From assembly GCA_963921195.1 (NCBI GenBank), contig OY992536.1, positions 5,952,001 through 6,016,000 of the forward strand: a DNA stretch of 64,000 bases, read 5' to 3'. Made by a program: the position numbers and the translations under genes. Position 1 is the first letter of the stretch; every line of letters starts with the position of its first letter. This document shows positions 55,684 to 64,000 of this stretch, in pieces. The DNA is from Pegoplata infirma. Taxonomy: Eukaryota; Arthropoda; Insecta; Diptera; Anthomyiidae. The notes beneath the pieces are model-generated. The model saw nothing but the letters and a program-made list of their open reading frames with translations. It was not told the DNA's origin and made no database searches.

Positions 55684-56662
55684 CAGTGGGAGATTTGGAA
55701 ATTTTTTTAAAATAATTTTGTCATTCAGTATTTTGCTTGAAGAGGGGCAACATACACACCAACATTTTTTCTGAACAAACGCCCTCCTTATCTATTCACT
55801 CCATAAGGGGACTCCCATACAAAATGGCATTTTTATGAAACCAGCTCACATCGCTCTAACTGTACCAAAGATGCCCCTACAGAATTCAAATGTATCCCCA
55901 AATTCCCAATTTCCTTTCTCAAAATTTTCAAAAATATGATATTTTTCGATTTTTGCTGCCACGCCAACAATAAATGCGGTGTTAAAATTCTCGCACGGAG
56001 TAAGCCAATTACATGGTATAGCATTCACGCCTGCCATTACAGGCTCATCAGGGCGTGCGTTTTTTTACAGTGGGTAAAAATTTATTTTTAGGCCAAAAAT
56101 TTGGATGGTGCTGGTGGGAGCAATATTTATACCGCCTTTTTAACTCATCTACGTAATGTTCTCTTTCAAACTAGTAAAAATTATTAACATATTTTGAACA
56201 AAGTGAGCCAAAAAAAGTAAAAATTTGAAGGATCTAATTATATAAACCCATTTTCGGATAAAATTGTATCCGTCCGATTAAACCTGATCTAATTTATGCA
56301 CCGGTATGCAGGTTAGTAAGCCAACAAAATCTCTCCCTTACACTACTGCATACGGTATGCAGCTGTGTAAGCGAATGTCATAAAAAAACAACAACATCAA
56401 AATTCGTTCGCTTACAGAAGTGCATTCTTGTATGCAGTGCTTCCAAAATCTCGATTATTTTTTTTCTGGGTACTAGCACATTGTCCACATATAATTTTCG
56501 AGGAAATCTGATGACCAACAAAAAAAAAGGCAAGCGTTAAAAGTGTTCGTAAGCAAAAGGTACTTTGGGGATTCTCAGTTATCAAATTTCATGGCAGTTG
56601 GTCCAGTACTTCTTGAATGGCTGAATTAATTCCAACCAATTTGCGAAATCTCCCACTGTGAA
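55684..56662. mobile_element. element with CACAGTGGGAGATTT inverted ends
   Basis: CACAGTGGGAGATTTGGAAAT at 55691 and TTTGCGAAATCTCCCACTGTG at 56661 (ends approximate within ten bases). Interior contains GCATTCACGCCTGCCATTAC and a TGCATACGGTATGCAG palindrome near 56345. No clear duplication, so the type is open. Confidence 0.55.
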
Positions 56663-56799
56663 ACATATATTATAAAATTTATACAAAACCCAGGAATTGA
56701 ATACAACAAGAATAACAAACAAATAAAAAAAAAATGAAAATTGGAAAAGACATAAAGTAAACTTGATTGTGTAATTCTGCTATATGTATACTAGACTGT

Positions 56800-56928
56800 C
56801 CCCCAGTTTCTGTAATACGAACGCCATTCGTCTGCTACAAATTTGCATGTATTTTGTTTTTGTTATAATAACAAAATACACACAAATTCGTCACGAACGA
56901 ATGGCGTTCGTATTACAGAAACTGGGGG
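56800..56928. repeat. 129-bp hairpin with 32-base perfect arms
   Basis: CCCCCAGTTTCTGTAATACG and the next 12 bases are exactly inverted at 56897-56928. TGT lies on both sides (56797-56799 and 56929-56931), compatible with a 3-bp duplication. Perfect arms suggest a young miniature element. Confidence 0.8.
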
Positions 56929-57074
56929 TGTGTCTTACATTTCCTAAGTTAAAATTAGAAATTTGGATACATGTAATGCACTACCTGATTAAAAACGGAA
57001 CTACATCTAGTCTGATCTTTTCTAATCTTACTACATAAATTTTATAAAATTTCACATCTCGTGTTTGGTCCACA

Positions 57075-57545
57075 ATTTTGGAAAACTGCATTTAAAGTTT
57101 TTCATTTCGTGCTCCTGTTTCCTTTTAAAAATTCAAATTTTTAAAGGATGACATTTTGTTAAATATATGTACTTGTCTTATAATGTCACTATTGGTTGCA
57201 AATGAAAGAATATTATCTTTCTTAATTTTTCCATTTTTTTTTATTTTTGCCATATTAGGAAAAATAATGTAAATTTATCAAAATATTTTGTTTAATATTT
57301 AAATGATATTTAAGGCGATAGTTATGAAAGGACACTACCTAACTGCTTTCTCCTGATATGTCAAAATAATCAAATGGGAAAATTAGCGGAGATCCTCTTC
57401 TTTCATTTGCCATCACTAGTGACATTCTTGGCAAGTCCAAATATTTAAAAAATATTTTACAAAAATGCATCTTCTCAAACTTTGAAGTCCTTTTATAAGG
57501 AAACAGGATCACGAAATACAAAAACTGTTAATGCAGTTTTACTAC
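57075..57545. repeat. decayed foldback
   Basis: CATTTCGTGCTCCTGTTTCC (57104) is inverted at 57494-57514 and AATGTCACTATTGGTTGCAAATGA (57183) at 57397-57425. The apex is near 57300. Short frames here share no domain. Confidence 0.65.
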
Positions 57546-57794
57546 ATTTACTCTCTAGTTTCGCACGTATATTATCCAGGTCGTGTTTAACGACTTTTTT
57601 TCTTTTTCTCGGAGGTCTAAGCAGACCAAAGATGAGTACAACAAATTCATATTTACCATTAAAAAAAAAAAAAAAAAAAAAGAAGCAGTCTATTATATGC
57701 CACATTCAATGTATGTATAAAACCGTTACACAAATGTATTTATACACCTGCAAAATTTTTTTAACTGAAACTTAACTGAAAATTTCAGAACTCC

Positions 57795-57925
57795 AAGGCT
57801 GGATTACTCAATGCTCCGTTATAAAATAACTCTCCGTTAAATTTAACTTTTTCATACAATTTTGACATAAGGCTCCGTTAAATCGGCAGTTAGCAGCTAA
57901 CTTTTCATTGAGTAATCCGCCCTAA
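57795..57925. mobile_element. 130-bp miniature element with GGATTACTCAATG ends
   Basis: AAGGCTGGATTACTCAATG and (reversed) TTAGGGCGGATTACTCAATG. CTCCGTTA occurs three times between. A left-truncated relative is at 53664-53750. Confidence 0.65.
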
Positions 57926-58448
57926 ATGTCTTTATTTTGCAATATATGTTTTGTTGTTTTTTGGAGTCTCTTTAAAAAATTTAATTATGTTTCATGTTTT
58001 TCAAAAATTTTTAATCAGTTTCTATTACTTAGTTTTTCAATTAAACTATTGTATTTTTTGTGAGTGTATGAATTTTAAAATGAACTTCAACCGCACCGGG
58101 AATAAATTGTAAAATATGTGTATATATTTTGTTTAGTTGAGTACAAGAGCTGATAAAAACCTATTGAAGTGTGAAGCTGAAAGGTAACAACAAAAAAATT
58201 CTGATAACAAAATCTGCTAATATTGATCAGTGTCATACATACAACCAACTGACAAAATACATACATATACTACGTCAATATATGATATTCGATTTTATTT
58301 ATACACTTTAAAAAAAATGTGTTAACCAAATTGAAGTATGCCATCTTCCAAAGCAAATGAAGTGAAATGAATTTTACTTTTTTCGATTTTAAGATTTTTT
58401 GATATCGTCGGGGTCGGCTCAGTTGCCGTTTAGAGTAAATATTAACAC
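57926..58448. other. unclassified, host-like sequence
   Basis: No recognised repeats except a TTTTTTGTGAGTGTA motif near 58055, which could be a stray shared-TIR terminus. Confidence 0.35.
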
Positions 58449-58890
58449 AAACAAGTGAGAGTGTAAAATACGGCTGTGCCGAATCTTTTATACCCTCCAC
58501 AATGGAAAAAAATTAAAAAAAAATAGGGGCGTTTTTTTGGGGGTGGTGGGGGGATGGGGTCAGTGGGGGACGTTGAGAGCACCTTTCCATCGCGGTAAAT
58601 ATACCAAATGTTTCATTTATTTAACAAAAATTCAAAAAAACATGTAAAAAAGTGTATTTTTTCAGAGGTTGGTTCAGTTCTTCAAGGGGGAACTTTTTCA
58701 GGAGTTAGACTCCTTTTTTTTTTCGAACTGCATCGTGTTATCTACAGACAGACGGACGGACATTCCTAAAATGTCTTAGAATCGATCATGGATCAATAAT
58801 ATATGGGGCATTCCATGTCAAATCGGACACTTTGAAATTTTTTTTTTTTAGATTTTCCCAAGCCTACTTAGGAAGTGGAGATAGAGCGTA

Positions 58891-59335
58891 CACTCAAAAT
58901 ATTTTGTAAGTAAATTCAACTGAAAAACGTTTAAAACAATCGTTTTTCCTTTTAAAAACGGACTACTTATATTTCATTTGAAACAACATACTTTTTCAAT
59001 TATTTTTGAACGTTAATAAATGACTAGACATTCCGTAAAAACAAACGATATTGCGGTTATTTTAACTGTTTACAATTTTTTATTTTATGAAGTAAAAATA
59101 AAATTTTTTGAATAACAAACTACAAAAACCGTACTTCTGTAAAATTATACGGTATAATCAGTCACAAATAATTTAACTGATAAAAATATTTTTCCGTAAC
59201 TTTTGTAGTTTATTGTTTTAACAACTGTATAAATCGTTCAATATTTTATTTTCATTGAAAAACAAACGATAAAACGTTTAAAACAACTTTAACTAAAAAC
59301 TTATTGAATAACCGTAAATAGTTACTTTTCTGGGT
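58891..59335. mobile_element. TA-flanked shared-TIR element, AAACGTTTAAAAC-type interior
   Basis: TA-CACTCAAAATATTTTGTAAG and TAGTTACTTTTCTGGGTG-TA. AAAACGTTTAAAACAA, TAACTATTT and CGTTTATCG-type words occur near both ends. GATAGAGGGTAGGTATGTTC at 59501-59520 is the unoccupied equivalent of its target in a neighbouring tandem unit. Confidence 0.8.
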
Positions 59336-59339
59336 GTAG

Positions 59340-59760
59340 GTATGTTTTAAAAAAATGTTGTAGGGTAAAAATAAATGGGGGTCGGTCTCACTAATGACCC
59401 CTCTCGGACGCACCGTTAGACCGGTAAAAGCTGATTTTATAAAACAAATTAGAAAATAAAAATAAAAAAAAATTGTATGGGGACCGTCTTTAGGGTTAAA
59501 GATAGAGGGTAGGTATGTTCAGAGAAAATGTTTGGACTAAAAAATATTGTGGGTCGGTCATACATTTTGTTGCTCTAAGAGCATTATTAGGGCAGTTAAA
59601 GCGGTTGGAGCAAATTTTAAAAAATGTCGTTTTGTGTGGGAGCCCCCTTAGAAATTGGAGATAGGATATTAGTTTATTCCAAAGAAATGTTAAGACGTAA
59701 AAACTAATGGGGGTCGGTCTTATAAATGACCCCTCTATGACGCACCATTGGAGCATTATT
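59340..59760 (+). repeat. imperfect tandem units of about 160-190 bp
   Basis: GAGATAGnnnnTAGGTATGTT, then a GGGGGTCGGTCTnA segment, TGACCCCTCTnnGACGCACC, then TTAGAnCGG/GGAGCA, recur at about 58875/59336, 59500 and 59655. The same words appear at 26065 (GGTCGGTCTTAAAATTAG). Confidence 0.6.
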
Positions 59761-59993
59761 AATGATTTTAAGATTGGAAAATTTCAATAAAATTTTTTCA
59801 AAAAATTTTAAAAAATAGTAATAATCGTTATCCCACGATCCTCCTGGGCAAAAAATTTGTAGAATCGATAGAAGTTGTACACAAAAAAATTTCAAAAAAA
59901 TCGAAGAGTACAAACATTTTCAAAAATGAGATTTAAATTTTAAAACTTAAAAATCGCATACTAGAGCGCTTTTAAAAATATTTTGGGATTTTT

Positions 59994-60905
59994 TATACCC
60001 TCCAGTCTAGTGATAGAGGGTATATATAAGTATGTCATTCATATATTCATGATTCTCGATCGATTTTAAGTCGATCTAGCAATGTCCGTCCGTCCGTCCG
60101 TCTGCCTGTTCGTCCGTAGAAAACACGCTCACTTTTGAAAGACTTTACAGAGGCTACTGAAGTTTGTCATATATTTTGGGTATTTACCTGGTCAGGTTGT
60201 TATTGCAATCCAGCCAAATCAAGTGGTTCAAAAGTTATGAGCAAAAGAGTAAATTTCGGCAATGGTTTTTCGCGAATTTACGAGATAAAAAACACGATAA
60301 CTTTCGAAAGACAATAATGAGACTGCTTAAACGTGGCATGTATCTTTATCGTTCCTCAGGTCTATTTGGTATTGAATTTCAGCTCAATGGGTCCAGTGGT
60401 TCAAAAGTTATAAGCAAAACCCCGAATTTCAGATTGGGTTCATCTTAAATGCCACGTGGTAAACAAGTTTTAAAAGCATTGGTGGTAACTTAACAATGCT
60501 TTTCTAATTTGTTTAGTTTTTAAGCAAGGCTTTTTAAACATAAAAAAATTTTACACTCGAAAAAAATTTTACACTCAAAAAAAAATTTTACACTCAAAAA
60601 AAAAATTTTGTTTTTTTTCCAAAAATGTCAATATTTTGTGTACATACGTACGTGCATTCACTCAGAAATATTTTTACAGTAAAAAAAAATTACACTCGAA
60701 AAAAGTTTTACACTAAAAAAAATAAAATTTAATTTTTCTTTTTGTTTTTTAAATGACAAAAAAAGAGTTTTTTACTTAAAATAAAATATTTCTTATCAAA
60801 ATTGTTAATTTTTTTTATTGTTAAAAATGTACTATCCTTTGAAAAAAGCATTGTGGAGGGTATTCATAGATTCGGCAAAGTCGAATTTAACTTTTCTACT
60901 TGTTT
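59994..60905 (+). mobile_element. mini-me-type element, nearly complete
   Basis: TATACCCTCCAGTCTAGTGATAG hairpin, core CGATCGATTTTAAGTCGATC, GTCY tract (60085-60115), two ~150-bp blocks with AGTGGTTCAAAAGTTATGAG, TTTTACACTCAAAAAA repeats (60549-60725), and GGGTATTCATAGATTCGG to CTACTTGTTTT at 60905. It is the inverse of 49659-50612. Confidence 0.85.
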
Positions 60906-61240
60906 TTTTTTTAAGTACGTAAAAAAACAAAAATTTTGAAAAAAAAAAATTAAATTTGGACCATTATTAAAGAAGTTATGAGTAAAAGAAGTTTGAGTAC
61001 AGGAACAAAATTCCCAATTTTTAAAAATTCGATATCTTTTAAACGGGTCATCAAAAAAGTCTGAAAATTTACCACGAAGGAGTTTTCCAAAATTACTAAA
61101 AACTGTAAACAAATTGGGAAAATCTAAAAAAAGTGCCCCATATATACTTTATGGGGTCTTAGACCGATATTTCAATGCGTTACACACGGAATGATAAAGA
61201 CAGTATAACTACATACTGTGGTTGGAGAGTATAAAAAAGT

Positions 61241-61564
61241 TAAAGCAGAATGTATTTTTAAGCAGAAAGTGTTTTTAGGTTATGTGAAGTTTTCCAACAT
61301 TTTTGAGGTTTCTTACATTTTCGTCTATTACCTTTGAAGCGCTAGATTGAAATCGTTTAAATGCAATACCAAACTGCTCGAAGCATCAAACATTGTCTAC
61401 GTTAGAAAACTATCTTCTCTGTGGGCTTTAAATTTTGGCTAAACTTAAGATTTCGTCCGAAAAAAGCAAAAAAAAAAATTTTAAATTTCGCTGAACTTAA
61501 AATTTTGCTTAAAATTTTTTAAGATTTTTGAAATTTTAGTTCTTGAATTTTTTTTGTATAAATA
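61241..61564. other. mini-me scrap and unclassified sequence
   Basis: 61255-61385 (GGTTATGTGAAGTTTTCC, TTGAGGTTTCTTACATTTTCG, AATGCAATACCAAACTGCTCG) is the reverse of 2020-2115. The remainder is A/T-rich with AAATTTTGGCT/TTAAAATTTTGC repetition. Confidence 0.45.
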
Positions 61565-61769
61565 AGAGTTTTGCGAGTGTGAGTCAACGTAAATGTGAGT
61601 GAAGCTGGTTTGAGTTCACGTAAGTGTGAGTTGTATTAAATTTACTCACGTGATTGTGAGTGAGTGTGAGTAGAAAAAATATGCTCGTGAGTGAGTGTGC
61701 GTGATTAAAAAAATTCTGTCATGAGCGTGAGTGAGTGTGAGTCAAAAATCACTCACGGGCCCTTCTCTA
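61565..61769 (-). mobile_element. truncated TCACGC-type hAT-like element
   Basis: GTGAGTGAGTGTGAGT words end in ATCACTCACGGGCCCTTCTCTA, the family terminus (TAGAGAAGGGCCC reversed). The opposite end is missing. Confidence 0.65.
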
Positions 61770-62715
61770 GTAGTTTCTAAAAACTCCATAAATTTTTTCA
61801 ACTTTTATATTTGAGATAATCTAGTAACCAATAGAAAGTGTTGTTGTGTGTAATTGCCTATAAATTTTTATTTCTGTGTATATAAAGTATTGTATTTACT
61901 AATATAAACTGATTTACATAAGATAAACAACAGGAAAATTCTAAATAAAAAAAAGTATATATTTTCAAGGAATTCTAAGAAAAAAGAGTAAGAAAAACTT
62001 ATTTCAGAAAATTGTTGGGGAAGGATATTATTAATAACAAACGTATCAAAAAAAGGGAAACAAATCGTTAGGAAATACAAATTTTATGATAGAAAAATCT
62101 CTCTATATACGGTAATATTATACTATCAATCAATTGAATCAATGAAAGTAGACGTAAAAAGGGCTTGCTTGTATCTTATCAAGAGTATAATCGAAAAACC
62201 TAATATCATTTGGCAACTTAAAGCCTATGATTCATTACAAATGTCCATTGATTTAGACACAATGACACTTAATTATTGAACATGATTAAACAAATGACAA
62301 TCATTTTAAGGCAACAAAAAAATATAAAAAGAAACATAAAGCTAAAGACGAAAACAATAACGAAAGAGAATAAAAATAAAACACCCTCAAGATGATGACG
62401 ATAGGCAATAGAAGATATAATAGTAATAATGATAATAATGATGGGCATGAATTTGATTTTCTGCTTGGTCACGCAAAGAAGCAACAGGCCAAAACCATAA
62501 ACCATCCTCTTTCTAGCAAATACACTCACACTCGACACACACACATACACACCCAGAAAACATACTTTTCCACTTACTGTCATTCTACAAGGTTTTTATA
62601 TTTTCTTTTTTATAAAAAAAAAAAACTTGTTACAAGTATCTACAAACAAATCGGAATACTCATACACTCACATTAGCGTGTCCTGACAATGAAAAGTTTT
62701 TGTGCATAACCCTAG
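61770..62715. other. unclassified, possibly host sequence
   Basis: No repeat matches; an AAT/GAT-rich tract at 62405-62440 and a CA-rich tract with ACACACACATACACACC at 62535-62555. Confidence 0.4.
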
Positions 62716-63115
62716 AACGGTGCTTATAAAAGAGCTGATTATAGGAAAAAAATTTAAAAATTTTTTGGAAGTCATCTTCAGGGTGCAACCAGCGCTTAAA
62801 GTTTGCAGCCGTAGTGCATTTAGTTAAAAAAAATATTTTTTTATTTTCAAAATTGATGCCAATAGTTTCGTTATGTAGAGTACATTGAGGAAAAAATATT
62901 TATAAAGGTTTCCTGCAATAATTTTGGTCCAGCACAACGTTTTGAAATTTAGAAAATGTGTAATTTATTTAATTTTTTTAAGTTTTTATATAAACGTAGT
63001 TTGTATAAAACAGAGTTGGAGTTTTTTGGATTCAACGGAGTTTTATATAAAAACTTAAAAATGCTGTGCTGGTTGCGCCCTGAAGATGACCATCAAATTT
63101 TTTTTAATATTTTCC
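62716..63115. repeat. foldback, about 400 bp
   Basis: TCATCTTCAGGGTGCAACCAGCGC (62774) is inverted at 63068-63091. A nested small hairpin TTTTATATAAACG / GTTTTATATAAAAAC surrounds the apex (62984-63055). Outer symmetry fades after about 60 bases. Confidence 0.65.
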
Positions 63116-63645
63116 CCCTAGAGGTATACCCTAAACAAATTCCAAAATTTGCTGATTTCGGGACATGCTAACTCACATATATTCACTTAAGTATTTTGTT
63201 GAATTGTACTTGATGTTTATGTAAATCGTAAGCTGCCTAATCTATAATTACTTAACAGCTTTTGTTTTTGTATTTATTTTTTTGTGTTCTCCATTTATTT
63301 TTACAAAGAAAAAAACGTTCATGTTTAAGGATGTTTTTCCTTTATATTTCATTTCCATTTATTATGCCTGTTTAATGTTATTTTATTTTTTAGGAAATGT
63401 GGAGTTTTTTTCGCTTTTTGTAATTTTAATGAAATTGCCGTTAACCGTTGAATATTTGAGGACACATTTTTATTTGTGTTTGATAAATTTAAAGAATTTA
63501 AAATTAATGAATATTATTAAAGATATTTACTAGGGTGGCATTAAAATTACTTTTGTCTAATTTAATCAATTGCCTTCAAACTTAGGTTTGTAACTTGGAT
63601 AATAATGCACCTCGTGGTAAAGAAAACCGTCTTTCACCAGCTGGT
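63116..63645. other. unclassified AT-rich sequence
   Basis: No recognised repeat. A short open frame at 63282-63533 is rich in F/L/I/Y/K, which is what random AT-rich DNA encodes. Confidence 0.35.
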
Positions 63646-64000
63646 GAATAAAGTAACATAATTATTTTTCAAAAAAAATTTTTTTTTTCCATAATTTTTT
63701 TTTTTTTTCATTTTTTTGTTTTTCATCAAATTTTTTTTTTATCAATTTTTTTCCATCAAATTTTTTTTCATCAATTTTTTTTTTTTATCAAACTTTTTTT
63801 TCATAAATTTTTTTTTTCATCAAACTTTTTTTTTCATTTTTTTGTCAAAAATTTTTTCTTTATCAAATTTTTTTTTCATAAATTTTTTTTTCATCAAACT
63901 TTTTTTTCATAATTTTTTTTTTTTATCAAATTTTTTTTCATTAATTTTTTTTCATCAATTTTTTTATCAAAAATTTTTTTTAAGGAATTTTTTTAACAAA
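63646..64000 (+). repeat. T-rich low-complexity tract
   Basis: TTTTTTTTTCATCAAA and TTTTTTATCAA units of 10-20 bp repeat to the window end. It is an imperfect T-rich array that continues beyond the window. Confidence 0.85.

Larger units (their letters stand above)
58805..61139. mobile_element. GGGGCA-ended element inside mini-me
   Basis: GGGGCATTCCATGTCAAATC at the left; the right end is AAATCTAAAAAAAGTGCCCC. ATATAT on both sides cannot be told apart from the TA tract, so the duplication length is unclear. It contains three ~160-bp tandem units, a shared-TIR element and a near-complete mini-me copy in opposite orientation to its host copy. Confidence 0.65.
58449..61240 (-). mobile_element. 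mini-me-type element split by a 2.3-kb insertion
   Basis: AAACAAGTGAGAGTGTAAAATAC start, hairpin TATACCCTCCAC, a short GGAC tract (58745-58763), core and ATCAATAATATAT. After the insertion it continues ATATATACTTTATGGGGTC and ATATTTCAATGCGTTACACACG to GGAGAGTATAAAAA at 61236. The insertion lies in the TA tract. Confidence 0.8.

Noticed and set aside
57493..57775. Frame with basic stretch RPPRKRKK as a possible gene
   Set aside because: It lies in the flank of a decayed foldback and runs through a poly-A tract; the inverse arm has no matching frame.

Overview
The window is AT-rich, intron- or intergenic-like nuclear DNA from a higher fly (Diptera, probably a calyptrate). The main evidence is about fifteen copies or relics of a mini-me type element: a (TA)n tract and a (GTCY)n tract flank a conserved core, and both ends carry TATACCCTC/GAGGGTATA hairpins. 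mini-me elements are known from Diptera. I found no intact protein-coding gene, no rRNA and no canonical tRNA. The only recognisable protein is the C-terminal part of a non-LTR reverse transcriptase (3213-3843, minus strand). A stretch at about 10.1-11.3 kb looks single-copy. It has fly-style CAA/CAG-rich sequence, an acceptor-like and a donor-like splice signal, and could be a 5' untranslated exon of a gene lying elsewhere.

Almost everything else is mobile DNA without transposase genes, often nested. I read the ends directly from terminal inverted repeats (TIRs) and target-site duplications (TSDs). (1) hAT-like elements with 8-bp TSDs: 817-4506, 11573-12256, 15044-15500, 18018-22154, 19808-21967, 23962-25341, 26776-27806, 33575-34484, 41528-46133, 49424-52491 (less certain), 50780-52265, 51543-52148 and 53765-54313. 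(2) piggyBac-like elements at TTAA with CCCTTT/CCCTTA ends: 2313-4432, 32209-32455, 43558-44070 and a decayed one at 36263-38548. (3) Elements with CACTG/CACAGTG ends and 3-bp TTA/TAA duplications: 9544-10078, 17970-23331, 36499-38045, plus partial copies. (4) A group of TA-flanked elements with shared CACTCAAAA/TTTTGAGTG ends but different interiors: 4640, 6187, 8694, 18565, 28130, 41043, 51750, 58891 and partial copies. (5) Tc1/mariner-like pieces with CAGTGGTTGACAA ends. (6) Many long foldbacks.

Layout: 1-0.4 kb mini-me; 0.8-4.5 kb hAT-like composite with mini-me, piggyBac-like element and reverse transcriptase fragment; 4.6-10.1 kb short palindromic-word elements, one carrying a tRNA-like core; 10.1-11.3 kb possible host exon; 11.3-17.8 kb mini-me, foldbacks and a 4.3-kb inverted repeat whose arms are 20-21-bp satellite arrays; 17.8-23.5 kb a five-deep nest; 24-30.6 kb hAT-like and TA-flanked elements; 30.6-36 kb mostly unclassified with two insertions; 36.3-38.5 kb large foldback; 39-46 kb mini-me copies and a TA-flanked element split by a 4.6-kb hAT-like element holding a 30-35-bp tandem array; 46-54.3 kb duplicated segment and a four-deep nest; 54-64 kb further foldbacks, a mini-me copy inside another element inside a mini-me copy, and a T-rich low-complexity end.

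The pattern I find most worth attention is that many families, of different transposon types, are filled near their ends with repeats of a short, family-specific palindromic word (for example ACTAAAATTAGT, CTGTAAATTTACAG, CTGAAATCAGCAG, CAGTACATGTACTG, TCACGCGTGA, AATCCCGGGATT). Two elements of the shared-TIR group also carry a tRNA-like A-box/B-box core. Several insertions can be checked against an empty site present elsewhere in the same window.
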